A stretch of 64,000 nucleotides of DNA from Hemileia vastatrix (GCA_030280995.1 JASXTE010000001.1:30970606-31034605), one strand, 5' to 3'; positions 43,101-54,530 are shown, counted from the first letter of the stretch. Made by a program: numbers and translations. Notes: generated by a model not told the origin, from the letters alone.

Positions 43101-44565
43101 GATGTCCTAATCTGTTGTGCCAGAGAGTTAGAGACTGACTTGAAGCTTTTGCATAAAGAGCTGAGGAATTAGGGGGAGACATGCCTTGTGGAACCACAGA
43201 AACTTCAAATAATGAATTGGAGATGACTCCTCCCATATAATTCTTTCCATTACGTGAAATAATGAAGTTTGATGTAGGATTAACTGGTGCAGGGATGAGA
43301 AGACAACCAGTTCTCCAAAGACGTCCCAGGGAGATGAGATTCCTTCCAAGATCAGGGACATAAAGAGCATCAGAAAAGAAAACTTTTCCTTCCATTCCTC
43401 CAGAAGCAGCAACAGTTCCTTTTCCAGTTGCATAGATTGATTTCCCAATACCAGCAAGTTGAATTCGAATGTTGACAGGTTGAAAGGTGATGAAACTGTC
43501 TCTGTTGTTAAACATATGACAGCTGGCCCCAGAATCAATAATTGGAGAAAGGTTTGAGGAATGAGAAGCCATGGAAGCAGAAGCGTTGATAATGCAGTCA
43601 GAATTTGATTTTTCAGACAAGCAGGCAACAGCTGTAAAAAGAAATTCTTCATCAGAAGGGAAGACAAAAGCACAATTGGCCGTGACATCAGGTTGTTCTT
43701 CCTGAGGAGGGGGAACAGGAGTTGCTTTGTTGGAATTGTCCTTTGATGGGGCAGCTGAGTTGGCTTGGTTCTTCTTGGGACGCAATTCAGGATGTTGAAC
43801 AAAGCAATGATTGTCATCATGTCCAACATTTTGACCATGAACAGAACATGAGAGTTTGCTGCGTGCCTTGGATTTGGATGATTTTGATGATTTGGCTGAG
43901 GCAGAGTGAGCATTGACATTTGACATAGCATTGTGAAATTCATCAACAACTTTGTCATCAGCAGCGTAATCCAGGAAAGAAGATAAAACATCATCCAGAT
44001 GCAGGTGATCAATTTCCTGTCTGTCTCTGGTGAGCAAACCACGCCAATGTTTGAAGGAAGGTGGAAGAGTGGCAAAAAAGAGATAAATAAGAATTTCCTG
44101 GGGAATGATGAGCCCAGAACGGATCATATGGAAGTTAATGCCTTTGAATGCATCAACATGAGTTTTGGGGTCTCCTCCTTCAGAAAGAGAAAGAGTAACC
44201 ATAGAGAGAAAGTGAGAAATCCGTGATCCAACTTTATTGCTGGCGTGTCTTCTTGCAAGAACAGACCACATTTGAGCAGAGGTGTGGCAAGTGTTGACCA
44301 GCTTCTTGTTAACATCATCCAATCTGGTGATGATTTCATACCTGCACCTGGTGTCATTTTTGATCCATAAAGCAAGTTGAGCTTTGATTTCAGCGTCTGA
44401 AGGTGAACCATCATTGTGAGGAACAGGGGCAGGGACTTGTCCAGAAACAATGCCAAAAAGATCCAGAACTTCAAAGTGAAGACGCATAATGTGTTCCCAG
44501 GTGTCATAGGATTCGTCAGTAAGAGGGGTGACCATAACCTTACTTGAATCCTGATTGGAGGCCAT
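40081..44565 (-). CDS. copia Gag-Pol polyprotein, element J (1,494 aa, intact)
   Basis: Full-length open reading frame with all catalytic motifs seen in D. The only amino-acid change I noticed against C, D and E is Ser to Phe five residues before the C-terminus, in the LTR-encoded tail, caused by the private LTR base near 40097. That position is outside the RNase H core, so the protein is probably functional. The start is at 44565, 158 nt from the LTR edge. Confidence 0.96.
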   Translation of the reverse strand: MASNQDSSKVMVTPLTDESYDTWEHIMRLHFEVLDLFGIVSGQVPAPVPHNDGSPSDAEIKAQLALWIKNDTRCRYEIITRLDDVNKKLVNTCHTSAQMWSVLARRHASNKVGSRISHFLSMVTLSLSEGGDPKTHVDAFKGINFHMIRSGLIIPQEILIYLFFATLPPSFKHWRGLLTRDRQEIDHLHLDDVLSSFLDYAADDKVVDEFHNAMSNVNAHSASAKSSKSSKSKARSKLSCSVHGQNVGHDDNHCFVQHPELRPKKNQANSAAPSKDNSNKATPVPPPQEEQPDVTANCAFVFPSDEEFLFTAVACLSEKSNSDCIINASASMASHSSNLSPIIDSGASCHMFNNRDSFITFQPVNIRIQLAGIGKSIYATGKGTVAASGGMEGKVFFSDALYVPDLGRNLISLGRLWRTGCLLIPAPVNPTSNFIISRNGKNYMGGVISNSLFEVSVVPQGMSPPNSSALYAKASSQSLTLWHNRLGHPYAPYIQKLFNGMASDVSSSSLSDSEMHFCEPCVLGKQTHASFPGQLPVAKNPLEVIHTDLSGKIQPPSFDGSQYYLKFTDQATSYRHVYLLSSKAQVFKYFLEYKASVELQSGFKIKKLVCDGGGEYINSSLVNFLKQHGIALQVTAPYTPQQNPISERGNRITTEKSKTMMFHSNAPIHLWSEAVKTAVYLENRLPTKALQNKSTPFEAWNKSKPRVSHLRVFGCACYAFLDKHQRPGKFSANARKCVMLGYEVGTTNYRVWDLELKKIVIAKSVAFNENFFPFLDSRFKRPQWSQLMKQIPDQIHDSQPLPTPGLSFSPAQSPSESPTHDPSSGNISDSHSEDNSPSSSSSSDFHMSGTPSNSTPCPSPGHLTRLPHSNVPDEEGSSQSDPSYSSIEPDNPADPDYVPSSQSPSYSDNSSAETSTPEHLRQIYYDHYQHDSYSDSPDPLGLYAANAFAFSLEAPLLAHEIPEPQCYKQAIYSKYSAEWAEAVKHEHQALQRCNTWKIVPRPEKANVIGCRWVFRVKPNADGGVSKFKARCVAKGYSQILGIDFHETFAPTGRITSLRTILSLAAYFDWDVHQMDVVAAFLQGNLNETVYMEQPEGTLTAGNEGKVCQLLRPLYGIKQAPFCWNSRINDYLCKLNFSPLKCDQCVYVWRNKSQICIIYLHVDDMVITGNHFLWFKDKIKTEFEMDDLGPATWILGMRLTRNRTARTLSLSQDSYAEKVLSNWNMANCNPCLTPLSPNDYPVKATSEEIAEFNALKINYRSAIGALNYLSVATRPDLSFAVGALSQHLIEPGIKHWLAVKHTFRYLRATSSSSLTFGGKCPIPNHPSLCPLIYSDTDYAGDPDTRRSTGGYVAILNGGAISWSSKKQQVVTISSTEAEFRGIVDAGCEAIWLTKLLTSFNIPKSPSPLILADNASSISQCKDSLRYRQRSKHVDTQLCWITESINKNHFQLQHISTEHMVADLLTKSLGKVKLSYLLKLMGLVLRGGVEIFASNT
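40109..40117 (-). other. polypurine tract, element J
   Basis: AAGGGGGGG on the element strand. Confidence 0.85.
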
Positions 44566-44709
44566 GATTTGGTCGAGTCAACAGCAAAGATTTGGAGAGA
44601 AAGAAGATGAGATGTGAAGAGGATGATCCAAAATCTGAGAGAAAAGGCTGTTTTATTGTCCAGTAAGCGGTTTTGTTGTAAGTATTCTTGAGAAAGGTGC
44701 TTTAGGCAA

Positions 44710-44723
44710 CTGGGCCCATAACC
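44710..44723 (-). other. primer-binding site, element J
   Basis: The family's 14-nt tRNA complement, intact. Confidence 0.85.
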
Positions 44724-45639
44724 TGTAGAAGTTTTAGCACAGAGGAAAGCTAAACACAGGTCAATCAGCAACTGTGCACCTTACAACAACAAGTAACTAC
44801 AACAAAGCGTGTGCTAAAACTGGACAAAAGACTCTATTCTCCCCACACAGTGCAAAGACTGTCAGATGCGGCCAAAAGGGAAAGCAGTGGACAGGAAGAA
44901 GCAGTGGAAGGGATAAAGAGAATAGAGAGAAAGAGAAAGAAAAAGATTTGGATTTCATTGCAAAAACAAACATACCTAAACACAGGTCAATCAGCAACTG
45001 TGCACCTTACAACAACAAGTAACTACAACAAAGCGTGTGCTAAAACTATAAGGGACACAAGTGTGAGCTGCTGTGGTTAGGACTAAAAGAATCAGAGAAA
45101 AGATAACAGAAAAGAAAAGGAAAGAACCTGGACAAAAGACTCTATTCTCCCCACACAGTGCAAAGACTGTCAGATGCGGCCAAAAGGGAAAGCAGTGGAC
45201 AGGAAGAAGCAGTGGAAGGGATAAAGAGAATAGAGAGAAAGAGAAAGAAAAAGATTTGGATGGGGAAAACGGAAATGGCAAAGAGAGGGCTCATTATATG
45301 ACAAAGTCCACCATCCAAAACAATAGAAACTAACACGACGTCGACAAAACTACTAAACTACAATACAGAAAAAGAGACAGGTTCACATCCAAGGAAAAAG
45401 TTCCCAGCCGGGGAAAAGATTCACACTCCAGGTAAAGAAACACGTCCTCGAGGTCCAGAATCAATACATTGACTCCGGGTGGGAAAGAAATGTTGTTCTT
45501 GATGCTGGAGCTCGTATCTTTGAAGTTCCTCGGCGGAAAAGGTCAGGAAAAGAGGATATGAGCAAGGAGAATGACTTGAGACGATGGTAAGAAGCTGGAG
45601 TAAGGAATGGGTCAGGTATTAGAGGCAGAAATTTCAACA
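44724..45639 (-). repeat. 5' LTR of element J, probably hybrid with F (916 bp)
   Basis: Complete two-unit LTR. It is followed by TTATC of element L rather than by a TSD matching J's other side. It is the second recombinant LTR expected from the inversion. Confidence 0.92.
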
Positions 45640-48600
45640 TTATCAACGCTTCTGCTTCCATGGCTTCTCATTCCTCAAACCTTTCTCCAATTATTGATTC
45701 TGGGGCCAGCTGTCATATGTTTAACAACAGAGACAGTTTCATCACCTTTCAACCTGTCAACATTCGAATTCAACTTGCTGGTATTGGGAAATCAATCTAT
45801 GCAACTGGAAAAGGAACTGTTGCTGCTTCTGGAGGAATGGAAGGAAAAGTTTTCTTTTCTGATGCTCTTTATGTCCCTGATCTTGGAAGGAATCTCATCT
45901 CCCTGGGACGTCTTTGGAGAACTGGTTGTCTTCTCATCCCTGCACCAGTTAATCCTACATCAAACTTCATTATTTCACGTAATGGAAAGAATTATATGGG
46001 AGGAGTCATCTCCAATTCATTATTTGAAGTTTCTGTGGTTCCACAAGGCATGTCTCCCCCTAATTCCTCAGCTCTTTATGCAAAAGCTTCAAGTCAGTCT
46101 CTAACTCTCTGGCACAACAGATTAGGACATCCATACGCCCCATATATTCAAAAACTTTTTAATGGAATGGCATCTGATGTATCTAGTTCTAGTTTGTCTG
46201 ATTCTGAAATGCATTTTTGTGAACCGTGTGTGTTGGGTAAACAAACCCATGCTTCCTTTCCTGGCCAGTTGCCTGTTGCCAAAAATCCTCTTGAAGTTAT
46301 CCACACGGATTTATCTGGGAAAATTCAACCTCCTTCTTTTGATGGTTCTCAGTATTACCTTAAGTTCACTGATCAGGCCACTTCATACCGTCATGTTTAC
46401 CTTCTTTCCTCAAAAGCCCAAGTATTCAAATATTTCTTGGAATACAAGGCATCTGTAGAGCTGCAATCTGGCTTCAAAATCAAAAAGCTTGTTTGTGACG
46501 GTGGTGGTGAGTATATCAACTCTAGTCTGGTCAACTTTCTTAAACAACATGGCATTGCTCTTCAAGTTACGGCTCCTTACACTCCCCAACAAAATCCAAT
46601 TTCTGAGAGAGGAAACCGTATTACCACTGAAAAATCCAAAACCATGATGTTTCATTCTAATGCACCAATTCACCTATGGTCTGAAGCAGTTAAAACAGCA
46701 GTATATCTTGAAAACAGATTACCAACCAAAGCTCTTCAAAACAAATCAACTCCTTTTGAAGCCTGGAATAAATCCAAACCCAGAGTCTCACACCTCAGAG
46801 TTTTTGGTTGTGCTTGCTATGCTTTTCTTGATAAACATCAACGTCCTGGAAAGTTTTCAGCTAATGCCAGAAAGTGTGTCATGCTTGGATATGAAGTTGG
46901 AACAACAAATTATCGTGTTTGGGATCTTGAGCTTAAAAAGATTGTTATTGCCAAATCTGTGGCCTTCAATGAAAATTTCTTCCCCTTTCTTGACTCCAGA
47001 TTTAAGCGCCCTCAATGGTCACAACTGATGAAGCAAATTCCAGATCAAATTCATGACAGTCAACCACTTCCAACACCTGGACTTTCCTTTTCTCCAGCTC
47101 AATCTCCTTCTGAGTCTCCAACTCATGATCCATCCTCAGGAAACATTTCTGATTCACATTCTGAAGATAATTCTCCTTCTTCTTCTTCTTCCTCTGATTT
47201 TCACATGTCCGGCACACCTTCTAATTCAACTCCTTGTCCTTCACCTGGCCACTTAACAAGATTACCTCATTCCAATGTCCCAGATGAAGAAGGTTCCAGT
47301 CAATCTGATCCATCATATTCATCAATTGAGCCAGACAATCCAGCAGATCCTGATTATGTTCCCTCATCACAATCCCCCAGTTATTCTGACAACTCTTCAG
47401 CTGAAACATCCACTCCTGAACATTTACGTCAGATTTATTATGATCATTATCAACATGATTCCTACTCTGATTCTCCTGACCCTCTTGGGTTATATGCAGC
47501 AAATGCCTTTGCTTTCTCTCTAGAAGCTCCCTTGCTAGCTCATGAAATTCCTGAACCCCAGTGTTATAAGCAAGCAATCTATTCCAAATATTCAGCAGAA
47601 TGGGCAGAGGCTGTGAAACATGAACATCAAGCACTTCAGCGTTGTAACACTTGGAAAATTGTCCCCAGGCCTGAAAAAGCTAATGTAATTGGCTGCAGGT
47701 GGGTTTTCAGGGTTAAACCTAATGCTGATGGTGGTGTTTCCAAGTTCAAAGCCCGTTGTGTAGCAAAAGGATATTCTCAAATCCTAGGAATAGATTTTCA
47801 TGAAACTTTTGCACCCACTGGACGGATCACTTCTCTCAGGACCATTCTTTCTTTAGCAGCTTATTTTGACTGGGATGTTCATCAAATGGATGTAGTGGCA
47901 GCTTTTCTCCAGGGAAACTTAAATGAAACTGTTTATATGGAACAACCTGAAGGAACACTAACTGCTGGAAATGAAGGTAAAGTTTGCCAATTGTTGCGTC
48001 CTCTTTATGGCATCAAACAAGCTCCCTTTTGCTGGAATTCACGTATAAATGACTACTTGTGCAAGCTCAACTTCTCCCCCCTTAAGTGTGATCAGTGTGT
48101 GTATGTTTGGAGAAACAAATCACAAATCTGTATCATTTATCTTCATGTTGATGATATGGTCATTACTGGTAATCATTTTCTTTGGTTCAAAGACAAAATC
48201 AAAACTGAATTTGAGATGGATGATCTTGGTCCTGCCACTTGGATTTTGGGAATGCGTCTCACCAGGAACAGAACAGCACGTACTCTTTCTTTATCACAAG
48301 ATTCTTATGCTGAAAAAGTTTTGTCCAACTGGAATATGGCCAACTGTAATCCCTGTCTCACTCCCTTATCCCCAAATGATTATCCTGTCAAAGCAACCAG
48401 TGAAGAAATTGCTGAATTCAATGCTCTGAAAATCAATTACCGCTCTGCTATTGGTGCACTCAACTATTTGTCTGTTGCAACAAGACCTGATCTCTCTTTT
48501 GCAGTTGGTGCATTATCTCAACATCTCATTGAACCAGGTATCAAACACTGGCTTGCTGTCAAACACACTTTCAGATATCTGCGTGCCACTTCATCATCAT

Positions 48601-49151
48601 CTCTCACTTTTGGAGGAAAATGCCCAATTCCAAATCATCCATCACTCTGTCCTCTTATTTACTCTGACACTGATTATGCTGGGGATCCTGATACCAGGCG
48701 CTCAACTGGAGGGTATGTTGCCATACTCAATGGAGGAGCTATTTCCTGGAGTTCTAAAAAGCAGCAAGTCGTCACTATCTCTAGTACTGAAGCTGAGTTC
48801 AGAGGCATTGTGGATGCTGGATGTGAAGCAATCTGGCTGACTAAATTACTTACTTCCTTCAATATTCCTAAGTCACCTTCACCTTTAATCCTTGCTGACA
48901 ATGCCAGTTCCATTTCACAATGCAAGGATTCACTCAGATACCGTCAAAGATCAAAACATGTGGACACTCAACTTTGTTGGATTACTGAAAGCATCAACAA
49001 AAATCATTTTCAGCTTCAACACATTTCAACTGAACACATGGTGGCTGATCTTCTTACAAAATCTTTAGGAAAAGTCAAGCTGTCTTATCTCCTCAAACTC
49101 ATGGGTCTGGTATTAAGGGGGGGTGTTGAAATTTCTGCCTCTAATACCTGA
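45640..49151 (+). pseudogene. copia polyprotein, element L, residues 325-1494
   Basis: Open plus-strand frame from just upstream of the DSG protease triad to the stop inside the 3' LTR. Protease, integrase, RT and RNase H residues are present and match the young copies. Gag, the knuckle and the natural start are missing. An internal ATG at 45660 could open a protease-led reading, but nothing suggests it is used. Confidence 0.92.
49115..49123 (+). other. polypurine tract, element L
   Basis: AAGGGGGGG before the 3' LTR. Confidence 0.85.
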
Positions 49152-50039
49152 CCCATTCCTTACTCCAGCTTCTTACCATCGTCTCAAGTCATTCTCCTTG
49201 CTCATATCCTCTTTTCCTGACCTTTTCCGCCGAGGAACTTCAAAGATACGAGCTCCAGCATCAAGAACAACATTTCTTTCCCACCCGGAGTCAATGTATT
49301 GATTCTGGACCTCGAGGACGTGTTTCTTTACCTGGAGTGTGAATCTTTTCCCCGGCTGGGAACTTTTTCCTTGGATGTGAACCTGTCTCTTTTTCTGTAT
49401 TGTAGTTTAGTAGTTTTGTCGACGTCGTGTTAGTTTCTATTGTTTTGGATGGTGGACTTTGTCATATAATGAGCCCTCTCTTTGCCATTTCCGTTTTCCC
49501 CATCCAAATCTTTTTCTTTCTCTTTCTCTCTATTCTCTTTATCCCTTCCACTGCTTCTTCCTGTCCACTGCTTTCCCTTTTGGCCGCATCTGACAGTCTT
49601 TGCACTGTGTGGGGAGAATAGAGTCTTTTGTCCAGGTTCTTTCCTTTTCTTTTCTGTTATCTTTTCTCTGATTCTTTTAGTCCTAACCACAGCAGCTCAC
49701 ACTTGTGTCCCTTATAGTTTTAGCACACGCTTTGTTGTAGTTACTTGTTGTTGTAAGGTGCACAGTTGCTGATTGACCTGTGTTTAGGTATGTTTGTTTT
49801 TGCAATGAAATCCAAATCTTTTTCTTTCTCTTTCTCTCTATTCTCTTTATCCCTTCCACTGCTTCTTCCTGTCCACTGCTTTCCCTTTTGGCCGCATCTG
49901 ACAGTCTTTGCACTGTGTGGGGAGAATAGAGTCTTTTGTCCAGTTTTAGCACACGCTTTGTTGTAGTTACTTGTTGTTGTAAGGTGCACAGTTGCTGATT
50001 GACCTGTGTTTAGCTTTCCTCTGTGCTAAAACTTCTTCA
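49124..50039 (+). repeat. 3' LTR of element L (916 bp, CTTCTTCA terminus)
   Basis: Two-unit LTR whose last bases are CTTCTTCA instead of CTTCTACA, the same terminal variant as the outer end of 33049-33656 and the N LTR. It is followed by ATGAA of element K. Confidence 0.93.
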
Positions 50040-51393
50040 ATGAATTGGAGATGACTCCTCCCATATAATTCTTTCCATTACGTGAAATAATGAAGTTTGA
50101 TGTAGGATTAACTGGTGCAGGGATGAGAAGACAACCAGTTCTCCAAAGACGTCCCAGGGAGATGAGATTCCTTCCAAGATCAGGGACATAAAGAGCATCA
50201 GAAAAGAAAACTTTTCCTTCCATTCCTCCAGAAGCAGCAACAGTTCCTTTTCCAGTTGCATAGATTGATTTCCCAATACCAGCAAGTTGAATTCGAATGT
50301 TGACAGGTTGAAAGGTGATGAAACTGTCTCTGTTGTTAAACATATGACAGCTGGCCCCAGAATCAATAATTGGAGAAAGGTTTGAGGAATGAGAAGCCAT
50401 GGAAGCAGAAGCGTTGATAATGCAGTCAGAATTTGATTTTTCAGACAAGCAGGCAACAGCTGTAAAAAGAAATTCTTCATCAGAAGGGAAGACAAAAGCA
50501 CAATTGGCCGTGACATCAGGTTGTTCTTCCTGAGGAGGGGGAACAGGAGTTGCTTTGTTGGAATTGTCCTTTGATGGGGCAGCTGAGTTGGCTTGGTTCT
50601 TCTTGGGACGCAATTCAGGATGTTGAACAAAGCAATGATTGTCATCATGTCCAACATTTTGACCATGAACAGAACATGAGAGTTTGCTGCGTGCCTTGGA
50701 TTTGGATGATTTTGATGATTTGGCTGAGGCAGAGTGAGCATTGACATTTGACATAGCATTGTGAAATTCATCAACAACTTTGTCATCAGCAGCGTAATCC
50801 AGGAAAGAAGATAAAACATCATCCAGATGCAGGTGATCAATTTCCTGTCTGTCTCTGGTGAGCAAACCACGCCAATGTTTGAAGGAAGGTGGAAGAGTGG
50901 CAAAAAAGAGATAAATAAGAATTTCCTGGGGAATGATGAGCCCAGAACGGATCATATGGAAGTTAATGCCTTTGAATGCATCAACATGAGTTTTGGGGTC
51001 TCCTCCTTCAGAAAGAGAAAGAGTAACCATAGAGAGAAAGTGAGAAATCCGTGATCCAACTTTATTGCTGGCGTGTCTTCTTGCAAGAACAGACCACATT
51101 TGAGCAGAGGTGTGGCAAGTGTTGACCAGCTTCTTGTTAACATCATCCAATCTGGTGATGATTTCATACCTGCACCTGGTGTCATTTTTGATCCATAAAG
51201 CAAGTTGAGCTTTGATTTCAGCGTCTGAAGGTGAACCATCATTGTGAGGAACAGGGGCAGGGACTTGTCCAGAAACAATGCCAAAAAGATCCAGAACTTC
51301 AAAGTGAAGACGCATAATGTGTTCCCAGGTGTCATAGGATTCGTCAGTAAGAGGGGTGACCATAACCTTACTTGAATCCTGATTGGAGGCCAT
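50040..51393 (-). pseudogene. copia Gag-protease fragment, element K, residues 1-451
   Basis: Opens at the ATG read leftward from 51393, in the usual context, and covers Gag, the knuckle and the DSG protease. It is cut by L within the segment before the integrase HHCC domain; the frame then ends shortly after entering L's LTR. No other damage. Confidence 0.92.
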
Positions 51394-51537
51394 GATTTGG
51401 TCGAGTCAACAGCAAAGATTTGGAGAGAAAGAAGATGAGATGTGAAGAGGATGATCCAAAATCTGAGAGAAAAGGCTGTTTTATTGTCCAGTAAGCGGTT
51501 TTGTTGTAAGTATTCTTGAGAAAGGTGCTTTAGGCAA

Positions 51538-51551
51538 CTGGGCCCATAACC
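51538..51551 (-). other. primer-binding site, element K
   Basis: The family's tRNA complement, intact. Confidence 0.85.
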
Positions 51552-52467
51552 TGTAGAAGTTTTAGCACAGAGGAAAGCTAAACACAGGTCAATCAGCAAC
51601 TGTGCACCTTACAACAACAAGTAACTACAACAAAGCGTGTGCTAAAACTGGACAAAAGACTCTATTCTCCCCACACAGTGCAAAGACTGTCAGATGCGGC
51701 CAAAAGGGAAAGCAGTGGACAGGAAGAAGCAGTGGAAGGGATAAAGAGAATAGAGAGAAAGAGAAAGAAAAAGATTTGGATTTCATTGCAAAAACAAACA
51801 TACCTAAACACAGGTCAATCAGCAACTGTGCACCTTACAACAACAAGTAACTACAACAAAGCGTGTGCTAAAACTATAAGGGACACAAGTGTGAGCTGCT
51901 GTGGTTAGGACTAAAAGAATCAGAGAAAAGATAACAGAAAAGAAAAGGAAAGAACCTGGACAAAAGACTCTATTCTCCCCACACAGTGCAAAGACTGTCA
52001 GATGCGGCCAAAAGGGAAAGCAGTGGACAGGAAGAAGCAGTGGAAGGGATAAAGAGAATAGAGAGAAAGAGAAAGAAAAAGATTTGGATGGGGAAAACGG
52101 AAATGGCAAAGAGAGGGCTCATTATATGACAAAGTCCACCATCCAAAACAATAGAAACTAACACGACGTCGACAAAACTACTAAACTACAATACAGAAAA
52201 AGAGACAGGTTCACATCCAAGGAAAAAGTTCCCAGCCGGGGAAAAGATTCACACTCCAGGTAAAGAAACACGTCCTCGAGGTCCAGAATCAATACATTGA
52301 CTCCGGGTGGGAAAGAAATGTTGTTCTTGATGCTGGAGCTCGTATCTTTGAAGTTCCTCGGCGGAAAAGGTCAGGAAAAGAGGATATGAGCAAGGAGAAT
52401 GACTTGAGACGATGGTAAGAAGCTGGAGTAAGGAATGGGTCAGGTATTAGAGGCAGAAATTTCAACA
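51552..52467 (-). repeat. 5' LTR of element K (916 bp)
   Basis: Complete two-unit LTR, followed by GCAGA in M. Confidence 0.95.
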
Positions 52468-53456
52468 GCAGAAGCGTTGATAATGCAGTCAGAATTTGAT
52501 TTTTCAGACAAGCAGGCAACAGCTGTAAAAAGAAATTCTTCATCAGAAGGGAAGACAAAAGCACAATTGGCCGTGACATCAGGTTGTTCTTCCTGAGGAG
52601 GGGGAACAGGAGTTGCTTTGTTGGAATTGTCCTTTGATGGGGCAGCTGAGTTGGCTTGGTTCTTCTTGGGACGCAATTCAGGATGTTGAACAAAGCAATG
52701 ATTGTCATCATGTCCAACATTTTGACCATGAACAGAACATGAGAGTTTGCTGCGTGCCTTGGATTTGGATGATTTTGATGATTTGGCTGAGGCAGAGTGA
52801 GCATTGACATTTGACATAGCATTGTGAAATTCATCAACAACTTTGTCATCAGCAGCGTAATCCAGGAAAGAAGATAAAACATCATCCAGATGCAGGTGAT
52901 CAATTTCCTGTCTGTCTCTGGTGAGCAAACCACGCCAATGTTTGAAGGAAGGTGGAAGAGTGGCAAAAAAGAGATAAATAAGAATTTCCTGGGGAATGAT
53001 GAGCCCAGAACGGATCATATGGAAGTTAATGCCTTTGAATGCATCAACATGAGTTTTGGGGTCTCCTCCTTCAGAAAGAGAAAGAGTAACCATAGAGAGA
53101 AAGTGAGAAATCCGTGATCCAACTTTATTGCTGGCGTGTCTTCTTGCAAGAACAGACCACATTTGAGCAGAGGTGTGGCAAGTGTTGACCAGCTTCTTGT
53201 TAACATCATCCAATCTGGTGATGATTTCATACCTGCACCTGGTGTCATTTTTGATCCATAAAGCAAGTTGAGCTTTGATTTCAGCGTCTGAAGGTGAACC
53301 ATCATTGTGAGGAACAGGGGCAGGGACTTGTCCAGAAACAATGCCAAAAAGATCCAGAACTTCAAAGTGAAGACGCATAATGTGTTCCCAGGTGTCATAG
53401 GATTCGTCAGTAAGAGGGGTGACCATAACCTTACTTGAATCCTGATTGGAGGCCAT
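52468..53456 (-). pseudogene. copia Gag fragment, element M, residues 1-329
   Basis: Gag with the complete Cys/His knuckle, cut 14 residues before the protease DSG triad by the insertion of K. The frame then runs a few codons into K's LTR and stops. Its length of 989 nt equals that of the mirror copy at 60603-61591. Confidence 0.92.
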
Positions 53457-53600
53457 GATTTGGTCGAGTCAACAGCAAAGATTTGGAGAGAAAGAAGATG
53501 AGATGTGAAGAGGATGATCCAAAATCTGAGAGAAAAGGCTGTTTTATTGTCCAGTAAGCGGTTTTGTTGTAAGTATTCTTGAGAAAGGTGCTTTAGGCAA

Positions 53601-53614
53601 CTGGGCCCATAACC
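53601..53614 (-). other. primer-binding site, element M
   Basis: The family's tRNA complement, intact. Confidence 0.85.
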
Positions 53615-54530
53615 TGTAGAAGTTTTAGCACAGAGGAAAGCTAAACACAGGTCAATCAGCAACTGTGCACCTTACAACAACAAGTAACTACAACAAAGCG
53701 TGTGCTAAAACTGGACAAAAGACTCTATTCTCCCCACACAGTGCAAAGACTGTCAGATGCGGCCAAAAGGGAAAGCAGTGGACAGGAAGAAGCAGTGGAA
53801 GGGATAAAGAGAATAGAGAGAAAGAGAAAGAAAAAGATTTGGATTTCATTGCAAAAACAAACATACCTAAACACAGGTCAATCAGCAACTGTGCACCTTA
53901 CAACAACAAGTAACTACAACAAAGCGTGTGCTAAAACTATAAGGGACACAAGTGTGAGCTGCTGTGGTTAGGACTAAAAGAATCAGAGAAAAGATAACAG
54001 AAAAGAAAAGGAAAGAACCTGGACAAAAGACTCTATTCTCCCCACACAGTGCAAAGACTGTCAGATGCGGCCAAAAGGGAAAGCAGTGGACAGGAAGAAG
54101 CAGTGGAAGGGATAAAGAGAATAGAGAGAAAGAGAAAGAAAAAGATTTGGATGGGGAAAACGGAAATGGCAAAGAGAGGGCTCATTATATGACAAAGTCC
54201 ACCATCCAAAACAATAGAAACTAACACGACGTCGACAAAACTACTAAACTACAATACAGAAAAAGAGACAGGTTCACATCCAAGGAAAAAGTTCCCAGCC
54301 GGGGAAAAGATTCACACTCCAGGTAAAGAAACACGTCCTCGAGGTCCAGAATCAATACATTGACTCCGGGTGGGAAAGAAATGTTGTTCTTGATGCTGGA
54401 GCTCGTATCTTTGAAGTTCCTCGGCGGAAAAGGTCAGGAAAAGAGGATATGAGCAAGGAGAATGACTTGAGACGATGGTAAGAAGCTGGAGTAAGGAATG
54501 GGTCAGGTATTAGAGGCAGAAATTTCAACA
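53615..54530 (-). repeat. 5' LTR of element M (916 bp)
   Basis: Complete two-unit LTR at the inner edge of the left arm of the inverted duplication. Flank AAAAG. Confidence 0.95.

Larger units (their letters stand above)
39193..45639 (-). mobile_element. copia element J, complete, 6,447 bp, flanks mismatched
   Basis: Structurally intact minus-strand copy with two 916-bp LTRs and an open ORF, but flanked by TCAAA on the left and TTATC on the right. Its true TSD is most likely TTTGA/TCAAA, now in inverted array (37378-37382 and 39188-39192). That arrangement follows if J first inserted in F in plus orientation and recombination between J's left LTR and F's 5' LTR then inverted J together with the 5' end of F. 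Confidence 0.92.
45640..50039 (+). mobile_element. copia element L, 3' portion
   Basis: Plus-strand element from protease region to 3' LTR. Left break at TTATC (45640-45644), abutting the LTR of the rearranged F/J block. Right flank ATGAA (50040-50044) is in copy K, so L was inserted in K. The 5' LTR and first 324 codons are absent from the window and were probably lost with the deletion inferred at 33049. Confidence 0.88.
50040..52467 (-). mobile_element. copia element K, 5' portion
   Basis: Minus-strand copy: 5' LTR, primer site, leader and codons 1-451. Its left side is interrupted by L at ATGAA. Its right flank GCAGA (52468-52472) lies in element M, so K sits in M. The same K-in-M junction recurs in mirror orientation at 61591/61592. 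Confidence 0.93.
52468..54530 (-). mobile_element. copia element M, 5' portion
   Basis: Minus-strand 5' LTR, primer site, leader and codons 1-329. It is interrupted on the left by K at GCAGA. Right flank AAAAG (54531-54535) lies in older copy N. It is the inverted counterpart of P1 (59529-61591), with the same K insertion point. Confidence 0.93.

Noticed and set aside
39193..45639. J as a simple insertion with a 237-bp target deletion
   Set aside because: The gag piece on its left and L on its right are in the same orientation and 237 bp apart in element coordinates, so this was considered. The exact 5-bp inverted overlap between F and the gag piece is better explained by an inversion.
33049..50039. 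A composite transposon bounded by inverted LTR ends, both with the TTCTTCA terminus
   Set aside because: The flanks are AGGTA and ATGAA, with no shared TSD, and the flanking copies G (old) and K (young) are different elements. Recombination among separate insertions fits better.
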